64,000 nt of DNA from NCBI GenBank assembly GCA_020633075.1, contig JACKEI010000006.1, positions 186,001 to 250,000 of the forward strand. Reading direction: 5' to 3'. The stretch is from Sandaracinaceae bacterium. Lineage in GTDB: Bacteria > Myxococcota_A > Polyangia > Polyangiales > Houyiibacteriaceae. The position numbers and the translations under genes were made by a program. This document shows positions 9,437 to 18,062 of the stretch, piece by piece. Below the pieces are notes generated by a model, which had not been told where the DNA came from, ran no database searches, and was given only the letters and a program-made list of their open reading frames with translations. Each line of letters starts with the position of its first letter. Positions within the stretch are counted from its first letter, which is position 1.

Positions 9437-9442
9437 TATATG
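9437..9442 (+). promoter_or_regulatory. -10-like hexamer of malyl-CoA lyase gene
   Basis: TATATG, 7 bases before the ATG at 9450; decides that start over upstream in-frame codons. Confidence 0.45.
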
Positions 9443-9449
9443 CCGAGAC

Positions 9450-10499
9450 ATGCGCAGCCCCAAGCACTTCTTCGCCCCGCTCGCCATTGGCGCCCCCGCT
9501 CCCCTCCGCGAGGTGCCCTTCAAGCCGTCGCGGATGATCCACTTCTTCGACCCCAGCAACGCCAAGATGGCGGACAAGGTCCCCGACATCGCCAAGCAGA
9601 CCGACGTGCTGCTGGGCAACCTCGAGGACGCCGTCGCGTCGGACAAGAAGCTGGCCGCGCGCGAGGGCTTCATCAAGATCGCCAGGGCTACGGACTTTGG
9701 CGACTGCCAGCTGTGGACCCGCGTGAACAGCCTGGACAGCCCCTGGTTCCTGGACGACGTGACCGAGATCCTCACGCAGGTGGGGGACAAGCTGGACGTC
9801 CTCATGGTGCCCAAGGTGGAAGGCGCCTGGGACATCCACTACGTGGACCGCCTGCTGGCGCAGCTGGAGGCGCGTGCCGGGCTCAAGAAGCCCATCCTGG
9901 TGCACGCCATCCTCGAGACCGCGCTGGGCGTGGCCAACGTGGAAGAGATCGCCGGGGCCAGCCCGCGCATGCAGGGGCTCAGCCTGGGGCCCGCCGACCT
10001 GGCCGCCTCGCGTCGCATGAAGACCACCCGCGTGGGCGGAGGCCACCCCGGCTACCTCGTGCGCGCCGACCCGGACGCCGACAACGCCGACGCCCCGCGC
10101 CCCACCGCGCAGCAGGACCTCTGGCACTACACCCTGGCGCGCATGGTGGACGCCTGCGCCGCCAACGGGATCCTCCCGTACTACGGGCCCTTCGGTGACA
10201 TCAAGGACGTGGTCGCCTGCGAGGACCAGTTCCGCAACGCGTTCCTGCTGGGCTGCGTGGGGGCCTGGTCGCTGCACCCCGTGCAGATCGGCATCGCCAA
10301 GAAGGTGTTCTCGCCGCCCGTGGACGAGGTCCTGTGGGCCAAGCGGGTCATCGCCGAGATGGGCGACGGCACCGGCGCGGTCATGATCGACGGCAAGATG
10401 CAGGACGACGCCACGGTGAAGCAGTGCAAGGTCATGGTGGACCTGGCCACCATGCTGTCCGAGAAGGACGCCGACCTGCGCGCCGCCTACGGCTTCTGA
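9450..10499 (+). CDS. mcl: L-malyl-CoA/beta-methylmalyl-CoA lyase
   Basis: 349-residue HpcH/HpaI (CitE-like) TIM-barrel lyase that reversibly splits malyl-CoA or methylmalyl-CoA to glyoxylate and acetyl- or propionyl-CoA. It begins MRSPKHFFAPLAIGAP and contains GNLEDA (metal-binding Glu-Asp), RVNSLDSPW, MVPKVEGAWDIH, EIAGASPRMQG, SLGPADLAASR, TTRVGGGHPGY and GPFGDIKD. From memory these blocks match the Chloroflexus enzyme of the 3-hydroxypropionate bi-cycle more closely than the shorter Rhodobacter type. Start is the ATG placed 7 bases after a TATATG hexamer. It is followed by a second CitE-like gene, and a carboxylase lies 5 kb upstream. Confidence 0.88.
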   Translation: MRSPKHFFAPLAIGAPAPLREVPFKPSRMIHFFDPSNAKMADKVPDIAKQTDVLLGNLEDAVASDKKLAAREGFIKIARATDFGDCQLWTRVNSLDSPWFLDDVTEILTQVGDKLDVLMVPKVEGAWDIHYVDRLLAQLEARAGLKKPILVHAILETALGVANVEEIAGASPRMQGLSLGPADLAASRRMKTTRVGGGHPGYLVRADPDADNADAPRPTAQQDLWHYTLARMVDACAANGILPYYGPFGDIKDVVACEDQFRNAFLLGCVGAWSLHPVQIGIAKKVFSPPVDEVLWAKRVIAEMGDGTGAVMIDGKMQDDATVKQCKVMVDLATMLSEKDADLRAAYGF

Positions 10500-10546
10500 G
10501 CCGGCCCACACCTCTACCGCACCCTGGACCAACGTAGGAGAACCCC

Positions 10547-11425
10547 ATGGCCGCCACCGCAAGACCCCGTCGCTCCGTGCTCTACATGCCCGGCAGCAAC
10601 GCCCGCGCGCTCGAGAAGGCGCGCAGCATCCCCGCCGACGCGCTCATTCTCGACCTGGAAGACGCCGTCGCCCCCGACATGAAGGCCACCGCGCGCCAGC
10701 AGATCGTGGATCACGTGCGCGAGGGAGGCTACGGCCGCCGCGAGCTCGTGCTGCGCGTCAACAGCCTGAACACGCCCTGGGGCTACGACGACCTGGTCGC
10801 CGCGGCCACGTCGGGCGTGGACGCCGTGCTGCTGCCCAAAGTGGAGAGCGCGGACGCCGTGCGCCTGGCCGAGCAGGTCTTGGTGGCGCACGGAGCGCCC
10901 GCGAGCATGGGCATCTGGACCATGATGGAGACGCCGCGCGGCATGCTGCACGCCGAGGACATCGCGGACAGCACGCCGCGCATGGCCGCCTTCGTGATGG
11001 GCACCAGCGACCTGGCCAAGGACCTGCACTGCGCACACACCCCCATGCGCCTGCCCATGATCACCTCGCTGGGCCTGTGCATGCTCGCGGGCCGCGCGGC
11101 AGGGCTGGCCGTGCTGGATGGCGTGTACCTGGACCTCAACGACGACGAGGGCTTCGCGGCCAGCGCGCGTCAGGGGGCCGAGCTGGGCTTCGACGGAAAG
11201 ACCCTGATCCACCCGAAGACGGTGGCCGCCGCGAACGAGGCCTTTGCGCCCAGCGCCGACGAGATCGCCTTCAGCCGCAAGATCATCGCGGCCCACGCCG
11301 AGGCCGAGGCCGCCGGTAAGGGCGTGCTGGTGGTGGACGGCAAGCTCATCGAGAACCTGCACGTCGAGAACGCGCGGCGCCTGGTGGCGCTCAGCGAGGC
11401 CATCGACTCCATGGCCGCTGGCTGA
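10547..11425 (+). CDS. CitE-like protein: malyl-CoA thioesterase or citramalyl-CoA lyase
   Basis: 292-residue HpcH/HpaI/CitE-type TIM barrel: RSVLYMPGSNARALEKA, LDLEDAVAPDMK (metal site), RVNSLNTPWGYDDL, LLPKVES, MMETPRGMLHAE, MGTSDLAKDL, DGKTLIHPKTV. Relatives include (3S)-malyl-CoA thioesterase (Mcl2 type) and (S)-citramalyl-CoA lyase; the two cannot be told apart by eye. A Shine-Dalgarno (TAGGAG) precedes the ATG. It follows the malyl-CoA lyase gene by 47 bases and is probably co-transcribed, which favours the thioesterase role: release of free malate from the malyl-CoA made by the lyase. Confidence 0.82.
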   Translation: MAATARPRRSVLYMPGSNARALEKARSIPADALILDLEDAVAPDMKATARQQIVDHVREGGYGRRELVLRVNSLNTPWGYDDLVAAATSGVDAVLLPKVESADAVRLAEQVLVAHGAPASMGIWTMMETPRGMLHAEDIADSTPRMAAFVMGTSDLAKDLHCAHTPMRLPMITSLGLCMLAGRAAGLAVLDGVYLDLNDDEGFAASARQGAELGFDGKTLIHPKTVAAANEAFAPSADEIAFSRKIIAAHAEAEAAGKGVLVVDGKLIENLHVENARRLVALSEAIDSMAAG

Positions 11426-11432
11426 GAGGGGA

Positions 11433-11469
11433 GCCGGGTGGGTGCTGCGGTCGCGGCGCTCACCCCGGC
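11433..11469. terminator. Possible hairpin between convergent genes
   Basis: GCCGGG at 11433-11438 pairs with CCCGGC at 11464-11469, with imperfect pairing inside, in the 49-base gap between two convergent genes. There is no T-tract, so this is only a candidate bidirectional terminator. Confidence 0.25.
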
Positions 11470-11474
11470 ACACC

Positions 11475-12032
11475 TCAGTCCAGGCGCTCGTGATAGTCGC
11501 GCAGGTCGGCCTCGGTCGGCTCGCTCGGGCGCGCGGTGGGAGCGTCCGCGATGCGGATGAGGAGCGCGCTGCGCGTGGGCCCACGCTCGGTCACCAGGAC
11601 GTCCATGCGGTAGGCCGTCCCGCTGGGACGTAGCGGCGTCGCGCCCAAGAAGCTGGCGCCGTTACCGTGCTGCTCCACTTCGCCGGTGAAGAGCCGCGGC
11701 CCCAAGTACTGCACCAGCTTCTCCGCGGGGACGCGCGCCTCGAAGAGGTGACGGCCCGCTCCCTGCTGCTCGTTCTCGAGGCCGAGCGGCAGCGTGAGCC
11801 CCCCCAGCACGCGCTCGGAGGGCAGGAGCTTGCCGTCTTCGTCGTAGATGGACGGGGCGGGCGCGGGGAGCGGCGTGGCGAGGGGCACCACTTCGTCGGC
11901 GGGCACGACCTCCTCGCCGGCGGCGCCGCCCGAGCAACCGAGCGAGGCCGCGCACACGCCCGCCCCCAGCGCGAGCGCGAGGGGCAGACGGGAGAGGGAC
12001 CGGGAGGGCAGAGCACGGAACGCACGACGCAT
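11475..12032 (-). CDS. Lipoprotein of unknown function, 185 aa
   Basis: Small secreted lipoprotein downstream of pilY1. The signal peptide carries several Arg residues, then LALALGAGVCAASLGC with a lipobox-like SLGC. The mature part opens with an acidic/Pro-rich stretch (EEVVPADEVVPLATPLPAPAPS), and the rest is a predicted mixed domain without a family I recognise. The ATG at 12032 lies 6 bases after a TACCAT hexamer, so it may be transcribed on its own although it is in line with the pilus operon. A role in pilus function is suggested only by position. Confidence 0.72.
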   Translation of the reverse strand: MRRAFRALPSRSLSRLPLALALGAGVCAASLGCSGGAAGEEVVPADEVVPLATPLPAPAPSIYDEDGKLLPSERVLGGLTLPLGLENEQQGAGRHLFEARVPAEKLVQYLGPRLFTGEVEQHGNGASFLGATPLRPSGTAYRMDVLVTERGPTRSALLIRIADAPTARPSEPTEADLRDYHERLD

Positions 12033-12038
12033 GGCTGG

Positions 12039-12044
12039 ATGGTA
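12039..12044 (-). promoter_or_regulatory. -10-like hexamer of lipoprotein gene
   Basis: TACCAT, 6 bases before the ATG at 12032, inside the 38-base gap after pilY1. Confidence 0.4.
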
Positions 12045-12070
12045 GCGTGCCGCAGGCCTCGGGAGAGAAC

Positions 12071-15000
12071 TCACTCCACGCGGCGCACGGTGCCCACGGT
12101 CTGGACCTGAATGGGCGGGTTGCTGAGCGAGAGGCCGATGGTGGCGACGGCGCCCTCGCCCGGGGCTCCCGAGCCCTGCCCGGAGATCTGCGCCACCAGC
12201 TCGAACTGCGGAGGCGTGGCGTCCGTGACGTGGTAGCGCTGCTGCGAGCTGCCGACGTAGGGGTCGGTCTCGCTCACCTCGGAGGCGGCGGTGCAGCGCG
12301 GACGCGCCGCGATGCTGACGCCCATGAGGAGCCCGTTCTGCAGCGCCGCGTAGCCCGGTGTGGTGCTGTCGTACGTGACGACGTCGGCGCCGCCGGCTGT
12401 TGGGTTGGGCAGGCGCCCGACCGGCGCGTGGATGTCCGTACCCTGATGCTCGATGTAGTCGACGGCCCACAGGCGGCTGTAGCCGAACGAGCAGGCGTTG
12501 TTGGCCTGGACGTCCGTCGTGAAGCTGCCGAAGTAGACCACGCCGTTGAAGAGCTCGAGGGGTCCCGTGACCTGCTCGCCAGGGCGGAAAGCGTTGGTCG
12601 CGCTGGAGGACCCGTTGAGGATGTCCCAGTTGACCGTCATGGTCACACCCGAGACGGCGAAGGTGGCGGCGTTCACGTTGATGGTCTCGGTGAGCGAGAC
12701 CGCGCGGTTGACCGCGGTGCCGTCTTCCAGCAGGTCGACGTTGCCGCTGGCCTGGATGATGACGACGCGGCCGTCGTCGAGCGTGGAGAGGATCGGCGGC
12801 TGGTAGGCGGGCTGACCCTGGGTGGGGCCGAGGTCGTGGGCCATGTCCCAGATGGCCTGGTAGCCCCAGTTGGCGGGGTTCGTGGAGGCGAGGTCCAGAC
12901 GCCAGAGGATGCCGTCGTGATCGTTGAAGTAGGCCGCCTGGGCGTCCGCGCCGACGCTGCCCGGGAAGACCGACACGCCACCCGTGAGGGGCGCGGGGAA
13001 GTCCGTGAACTCGCGGATGAGCTTGCCGCTGAGGACGTCCACCACGTACAGCGAGCGTCCCTGGGCGGGCCAGTTGCGGCGCGTGGCGCGCGGCGCGATG
13101 CCGTTCGCGGTGGCCGGGATGTGACGCGCGTCGCTGGGGGCGAAGGTGCCGGCGAGGGGCGCGCCACCGTAGCCGCCCGGGAGGATGGCGACGGTACGCT
13201 GATGGACGGCCCCCGAAGGGAACTGCACGTTGACCTGGGCCAGGCGTGGCTGACCGAAGGTCTGGCCCATGAGGGTGTTCGTGTACTGCCACAGGAACTT
13301 GGGCTCGAACGGATCGGTCACGTCCATGGCGAAGTAGCCATTGGCGCCCTGCCGGAAGCCCATCACCAAGACGGTGCGCCACTCGGCCGCGGACCCCACG
13401 CCGGTGCGGGCGGTGATGACCTCCTGCACCACGGGGGTGCCGTCCAGCATCCACTGGTGGCTGGTCATGGTGTCGTCCAGCTCGTCCAGCAGGATGGGCG
13501 GGATGAAGCCCCAGAGCTCGGTGCCACCGGTGTAAGGGGTGCTGGTGCCGCTGACGGTGCGCGTGTAGTCGTTGACCAGGAAGGCGTGCAGGATGCCGTC
13601 GTTGGTCCCGACGTAGAGCACCCGCGGGCGGTTACCGATGATCTGGCGGTACTCGTTGAAGGTCTCGTCCGTGCGGTCGGCGCCGGGGGGTCCGACGATG
13701 GTGGGCGAGGAGTGGTAGATGGAGCCCATGCGCTTGGTGCCGCGCGCGGTGTTGATGTCTCCACGGGTCCACGCGAGGACGGCGTCGCGGGTGGCGTTCG
13801 CCCCTGCAGCCAAGCCCAGGTGCTGCGGGGTCACGTTGACGGTGTCGAACACGGCCGGCGTGGACGACGCCGAGACGGGCGTCGGCCCAAGCGGCGGAGG
13901 CGTGAGCGCGGTGGGCAGCGCGGCCCCCTCGGAGCCGATGATGTGCCCGTTGATGGACGTGGCGGCGGGCACCACGGTCAGCAGGCGACGCGTGCCCTGC
14001 GTGTTGAGGAGCTCGTGGAAGCGGTCCGTGTTGTCGATGGGCTGCGCGACGGGCGTGAGGCCGTCACACACGAAGCGCCGACGCTCGAGCACGCCCTGCC
14101 AGGGCTGGTAGCCCAGGGCGAGCACCGAGAAGCTCGGGTTGAAGCCTGTCTGGAACTGGAACTGAGAGCCACCGCCCACGCTGGCGCCGGAGAAGGCCGG
14201 CACGGTGCGGGTCGTGGTCCCTGGCGCCGTCTGGCGCAGGATCTCCTCGAAGTCGACGCGCAGGTCCGCGGCGGTCGTCGGGAAGCGCGCGCAGTCTCCG
14301 CCGCCCACGGGGCAGGTGTCACCGGCCGTCGCGATGGCGTTCAGCGTGGTGCGTGCGGCCGTGTCGTTCGCGCGGATGTTCATGCCGATCACGTACAGGC
14401 CATCCAGCGGTCCGGTGGTGCTGGTGAGGCGCGTGGCGCTGTTCTCCGGCGTGTCGTAGGGGCAGCGGTCGGTGCCTCCCGTGACCGCACCGCCGACCAC
14501 CGATCCGCCGTAGTGCTCGCAGTAGTACGGGTGCCCGCGGTAGTCCATGTTCGGCTGCCCATCGGTCAGCAGGATGGCGAAGCGCTGACGGCACTCGCGG
14601 TAGGGGTCGCCTGTGACGCCGTTGGACGGGCGCACGTCGGGGTGGTTCTGGAAGTAGTACTCGAGGTCTTCGAGCATGGCCGCGACGGGCGTGCCACCGT
14701 GCGGGCGCAGCGAAGGAGTCAGCAGGGTGGACTGGATGGCCGCGTTGATGACCGTGTGGTCGGAGCTGGGCACGCCGGGCACCGCGCTCTCGAAGCCCAC
14801 GGACACGAGGCGACCGGCGTTGGCGCTCTCGCTGCGGCCACCGCTGTTGACGCGGCGGTCGTTGTTGTCAGGGCAGCCGTAGTAGCGGAAGCCGCGGCTG
14901 GGCCCGTACGAGTAGGCCCCCGCCACACCGTTGGACAGCGTCTCGTTGAACGATCCCGTGGGCAGCAGCGCCCCGTAGGGCACGTAGGTGGGGTGCGTGT

Positions 15001-15496
15001 CGAAGGTCATCAGACCGAACTTCACGCGGTCCACGTAGGTGTCGAGGATGCCGTTGGACGCCTGGGCGGTCCCGTAGGGATGGACCGCGTGGGCCAGGTA
15101 GTAGCCCTGGTCGTACTCGCCGGTGTAGTTCGTGCCGCTGGGCCCCGTCCCAGTGCGCGTCGGATCCGTGACACACGAGTAGGTGTTCCAGGACCCCGTG
15201 AGCACCTCGAGCACGTTCGCCCAGCGGTTGCGCTCGGGCGTGGCCGAGCTGCAATTGGTCATGCACTCGCGACAGGTGAGCGTGGTGCAGACGCAGTTCC
15301 CCACGTACTCCATCGACCCCGACGAGTCGATCAGCAGCATGACCGCAGGACGGATCTCACGGATGTCCGGCTGGGCGACCGCGGGCGACGCTCCGGGAAA
15401 GAGGCCCGCGAGCAGAAGCGCGACCGGCACCCACGCGACGCGTGCGGCGCGGCGGAGGCTGGAGGCAAGGGGATGAACGGTGAGGGGGTTTCGCAT
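12071..15496 (-). CDS. pilY1: PilY1/PilC-family type IV pilus tip protein with VWA domain
   Basis: 1141-residue secreted protein with a Sec-type signal peptide ending near ASPAVAQ. The N-terminal von Willebrand A domain has its metal site as LLIDSSGSM and the later AILLTDGQPNMDY; a cysteine-rich loop (CVCTTLTCRECMTNC) sits directly after the DxSxS motif. The C-terminal half is the PilY1 beta-propeller: RVLYVGTNDGILHAFLV, LWGFIPPILLDEL, TVLVMGFRQGANGYFAMDV. PilY1 caps the pilus, primes assembly with minor pilins and acts in adhesion and surface sensing. The ATG has a good GGGAG site; an upstream TTG at 15508 is less likely. It is the last pilin-cluster gene of the operon, 15 bases after the pilX-like stop. 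Confidence 0.92.
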   Translation of the reverse strand: MRNPLTVHPLASSLRRAARVAWVPVALLLAGLFPGASPAVAQPDIREIRPAVMLLIDSSGSMEYVGNCVCTTLTCRECMTNCSSATPERNRWANVLEVLTGSWNTYSCVTDPTRTGTGPSGTNYTGEYDQGYYLAHAVHPYGTAQASNGILDTYVDRVKFGLMTFDTHPTYVPYGALLPTGSFNETLSNGVAGAYSYGPSRGFRYYGCPDNNDRRVNSGGRSESANAGRLVSVGFESAVPGVPSSDHTVINAAIQSTLLTPSLRPHGGTPVAAMLEDLEYYFQNHPDVRPSNGVTGDPYRECRQRFAILLTDGQPNMDYRGHPYYCEHYGGSVVGGAVTGGTDRCPYDTPENSATRLTSTTGPLDGLYVIGMNIRANDTAARTTLNAIATAGDTCPVGGGDCARFPTTAADLRVDFEEILRQTAPGTTTRTVPAFSGASVGGGSQFQFQTGFNPSFSVLALGYQPWQGVLERRRFVCDGLTPVAQPIDNTDRFHELLNTQGTRRLLTVVPAATSINGHIIGSEGAALPTALTPPPLGPTPVSASSTPAVFDTVNVTPQHLGLAAGANATRDAVLAWTRGDINTARGTKRMGSIYHSSPTIVGPPGADRTDETFNEYRQIIGNRPRVLYVGTNDGILHAFLVNDYTRTVSGTSTPYTGGTELWGFIPPILLDELDDTMTSHQWMLDGTPVVQEVITARTGVGSAAEWRTVLVMGFRQGANGYFAMDVTDPFEPKFLWQYTNTLMGQTFGQPRLAQVNVQFPSGAVHQRTVAILPGGYGGAPLAGTFAPSDARHIPATANGIAPRATRRNWPAQGRSLYVVDVLSGKLIREFTDFPAPLTGGVSVFPGSVGADAQAAYFNDHDGILWRLDLASTNPANWGYQAIWDMAHDLGPTQGQPAYQPPILSTLDDGRVVIIQASGNVDLLEDGTAVNRAVSLTETINVNAATFAVSGVTMTVNWDILNGSSSATNAFRPGEQVTGPLELFNGVVYFGSFTTDVQANNACSFGYSRLWAVDYIEHQGTDIHAPVGRLPNPTAGGADVVTYDSTTPGYAALQNGLLMGVSIAARPRCTAASEVSETDPYVGSSQQRYHVTDATPPQFELVAQISGQGSGAPGEGAVATIGLSLSNPPIQVQTVGTVRRVE

Positions 15497-15511
15497 GATG
15501 GCTCCCAAGCT

Positions 15512-16210
15512 TCAGAGGCGACCGGCGGGGTAGTCGGTCTGAAGCGAAAACAGTCGTGTGCCGGCGGCGGTCTCGCCAGGGTGGAACCCGAAGTCGAGCT
15601 GCGACGAGTCGTTCTCCACTCCGGCGGTGACGCCGCTGGGTGGCCGCAGGCGCGCGCGGGCGGTGTAGACGATGTGCATCTGGACGGCGGGGGCCCCGTC
15701 ACCGGCGCGCTCGCCAGCGCGGTTCAGCTGCGTCACGTAGACGTCGTTGACGTCCACCCAGCGCACGGCGTCGCCCGGCTCGTGCGGGCCGAGCTGATCC
15801 GTCGTGGTCGTGGTCCCGACGAGGTTGAAGTCGGCCACGGTGAGCCGGCCGACGTCGAACTGATTCGAGTTGTACGAGGTCTCGAGGCCTTGCATCTCGG
15901 GGTTGCCCGCGCCGCCGCCGATGACGTTCAGCTCGCGGTCGCGCCGCAGCTTGCGGAGCAAGCTCTCGCTCCCCATGGTCGCGACCGTCGCCACGGCCGT
16001 GGTCGCGGTGCCCTCGCTCACGTACTCCGCTTGCATGGCGCGACGAGAGTGCCCCGCCGCGCGCAGCTCGAGCGACGAGGTGTGCATGGCGAACATGGCC
16101 GTGGCGGTGACCATCATGAGGACCAGCAGCACGACGAGCATGGCCAGGCCGCGCTCGCGGATGTGGACGCGGTGACGACGGGCGGAAGGCGCGGGGCGCG
16201 GCTGACTCAT
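15512..16210 (-). CDS. PilX-like minor pilin/assembly protein
   Basis: 232-residue protein with an N-terminal prepilin-like leader, IRERG followed by the hydrophobic LAMLVVLLVLMMVTATAMFAMH, and the QAEYVSEGT region typical of PilX N-domains. As in PilX there is no Glu at position 5 after the leader glycine. The rest is variable. Its ATG overlaps the stop of the pilW-like gene by four bases (ATGA), so it is translationally coupled. Minor pilins form the priming complex of the type IV pilus in the inner membrane together with PilY1. Confidence 0.82.
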   Translation of the reverse strand: MSQPRPAPSARRHRVHIRERGLAMLVVLLVLMMVTATAMFAMHTSSLELRAAGHSRRAMQAEYVSEGTATTAVATVATMGSESLLRKLRRDRELNVIGGGAGNPEMQGLETSYNSNQFDVGRLTVADFNLVGTTTTTDQLGPHEPGDAVRWVDVNDVYVTQLNRAGERAGDGAPAVQMHIVYTARARLRPPSGVTAGVENDSSQLDFGFHPGETAAGTRLFSLQTDYPAGRL

Positions 16211-17454
16211 CGGAGACCTCGGTTCGCGATGTTCTCGAGCAGGATGAGCTCTTCGGCGGTGCGGACGTGGGCGGCCGGGGCGACCCCCACGGCCTGGGCC
16301 GCGCTCATGCCGGAGGGCAAGCGCGGCAGGTAGCTGTTGAGTGAGGCGCGCTGGCTGACGCGGGTGCCGGTCCACGGGAAGTTCGCGTCCACGCCCGCGC
16401 TGCGGCCCGACAGCGTGACCCGCGCAGCGCGCGCCCGCGCCGGAGCCAGAGCGAGCGCGCTGGCGCCGCCGTCGCCCGTGAGGGTCTCTACCAAGACCGG
16501 GGTAGGGGTAACGCCCGTGTCGAGGGTCAGGGCCACGTCGAAGTGCGCCAAGTACTCGAGCACCACGCGCTCGCTGTTGGCCACGACGGTGTTGGCATTC
16601 ACGAACTGCAGCTCGCGGCGCCCGAGCACCGTCTGGTTCATGCCGCGCGCGGTGCGCTCGGCGGCCGTTCCGTTCGGCAAGAGCCAGGCGAACCCATTCC
16701 CAGCAGCAGGCGCCACCGCGAAGTACTCGACCCGCGAGATGGGGCTGATCCGAGCGCCGCGCCCGTACCCGAAGCACCCCACGCTGATGCTGGGGGTCAC
16801 CGTGATGGTGCCGGTCGCGCCGTTGACGCTGCTGATCTGGCGCGCGATGCGGCGACCGGTCTCCGCCACCAGGTAGACCCAGCGACCGACGCGGAAGGCG
16901 TCCGCGAAGCGCTGAGCGACCAGAGGCGAGCCAAAGCTGCGACGGAACGACTGACGCGTCTGCTGGAGGGTGATGGTGGTCCCTGCGCTGATGTCGGAGA
17001 CCAGGTAGTGGTCCCCCGTGGCGTAGTTCCCCGTCAAGATCACGCCATCGGCCTGGACCGCGTTCTGCCCGTTGAGCGCCAGCGTGGAGGTGTAGGCGCC
17101 GTTGTTGACCTCCAGCGCGCGCAGGCGGAAGGACTGGCTCACGCTGCAGCCCGCCGGGTTGGCGCCGCGATCCCCCGTGGACGCGCTGGCGCCGCTGTCG
17201 GGCGTGGCACCGAAGCCAGCGCGTGAGAAGTCTCGACGGACCTGCTCCATGGCGCTGCGCACGGCGGCCTGCGTCTGGTTGATGCGGTTCTGCTCCTGAA
17301 ACGCACGCGTGGAGCCCGCCCCGAGGGAGTAGACCGTCGCAATGGTCATGGCCCCGGCCAACAGCGCGACCAGCATCTCGAGCAGCGTGAAGCCCGCCAC
17401 CGACCTCCGGCTGCGAAGCCGGCGCTCGCCGCGCGACATGGTCCTGCGCGTCAT
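16207..17454 (-). CDS. PilW-like minor pilin
   Basis: 415-residue protein with a type IV prepilin signal: RRSVAG cut before FTLLEMLVALLAGAM (Glu5 present). The long C-terminal part has QDADG-free, beta-rich sequence typical of PilW, with SVGCFGYGRGARI in the middle. Four-base ATGA overlaps at both ends link it to the pilV-like gene upstream and the pilX-like gene downstream. Acts in the minor-pilin priming complex. Confidence 0.85.
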   Translation of the reverse strand: MTRRTMSRGERRLRSRRSVAGFTLLEMLVALLAGAMTIATVYSLGAGSTRAFQEQNRINQTQAAVRSAMEQVRRDFSRAGFGATPDSGASASTGDRGANPAGCSVSQSFRLRALEVNNGAYTSTLALNGQNAVQADGVILTGNYATGDHYLVSDISAGTTITLQQTRQSFRRSFGSPLVAQRFADAFRVGRWVYLVAETGRRIARQISSVNGATGTITVTPSISVGCFGYGRGARISPISRVEYFAVAPAAGNGFAWLLPNGTAAERTARGMNQTVLGRRELQFVNANTVVANSERVVLEYLAHFDVALTLDTGVTPTPVLVETLTGDGGASALALAPARARAARVTLSGRSAGVDANFPWTGTRVSQRASLNSYLPRLPSGMSAAQAVGVAPAAHVRTAEELILLENIANRGLR

Positions 17455-18062
17455 TGCGGCACCCCCTGCCAGCGGATGACGGTGCTGCTGTACACGACTC
17501 CGAAGTCGACGATGTTGTTGATGGCCGTCGTGACCGCCACCTGATCCGCCCCACAGCCCTGGATGGTGACCCCCGTCGCGCGGTTGGGGCGATGCCACCA
17601 CGTGCGCACGTCCAGGCGCGCGACCTCGTCCGTGCCCGTGGCCATGCGCGTCCAGCGCAGGCTCGTGCAGTACGGAGCGGGTGCGGCGCCGCTGCCGCTC
17701 GGGATGGCGATCGGCGCGCCATACCAGTCGCTGGCGGCCGTCACCAGGCTGTCCCCCGTGCCGCGCGCGGTGGGCAGGAACCAGTCGCTGGACGCCCCGT
17801 TGGCCGCCGGGATCGCGTTCAGCCAGTCGATCAGGGTGAACGAGGTGGGCCCCCAGAGCGTCGCCTCGAGCTTCACGCGCTCGATCCAGTAGCGGTTCAC
17901 TTCGGTGGCGGTGGTCACCTCCCGCGAGCGGCGGGCGCCCTCGACCGAGATGCTCTGCATGGAGAAGATCGCGACGGCGCCGACGGTCATGACCGAGATG
18001 GCCATCATGACCTCTACGAGCGTGAAGCCACCGGGGCTCCGAGTGTACCGAGCGCGCCTCAT
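17451..18062 (-). CDS. PilV-like minor pilin
   Basis: 203-residue pseudopilin: leader MRRARYTRSPGG then FTLVEVMMAISVMTVGAVAIF, with Glu5 after the cleavage site, the pattern recognised by prepilin peptidase PilD. The short C-terminal domain carries two cysteines (PYCTSLRW and IQGCGADQ) that could form the usual pilin disulfide. ATGA overlaps at both ends place it in the middle of the operon. Confidence 0.85.
   Translation of the reverse strand: MRRARYTRSPGGFTLVEVMMAISVMTVGAVAIFSMQSISVEGARRSREVTTATEVNRYWIERVKLEATLWGPTSFTLIDWLNAIPAANGASSDWFLPTARGTGDSLVTAASDWYGAPIAIPSGSGAAPAPYCTSLRWTRMATGTDEVARLDVRTWWHRPNRATGVTIQGCGADQVAVTTAINNIVDFGVVYSSTVIRWQGVPQ

Noticed and set aside
12047..16333. 1428-codon plus-strand frame across the pilus operon
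   Set aside because: Covers pilY1, pilX and pilW on the other strand, is Arg/Gly/Val/Ala-rich, and has no domain; a GC artefact.
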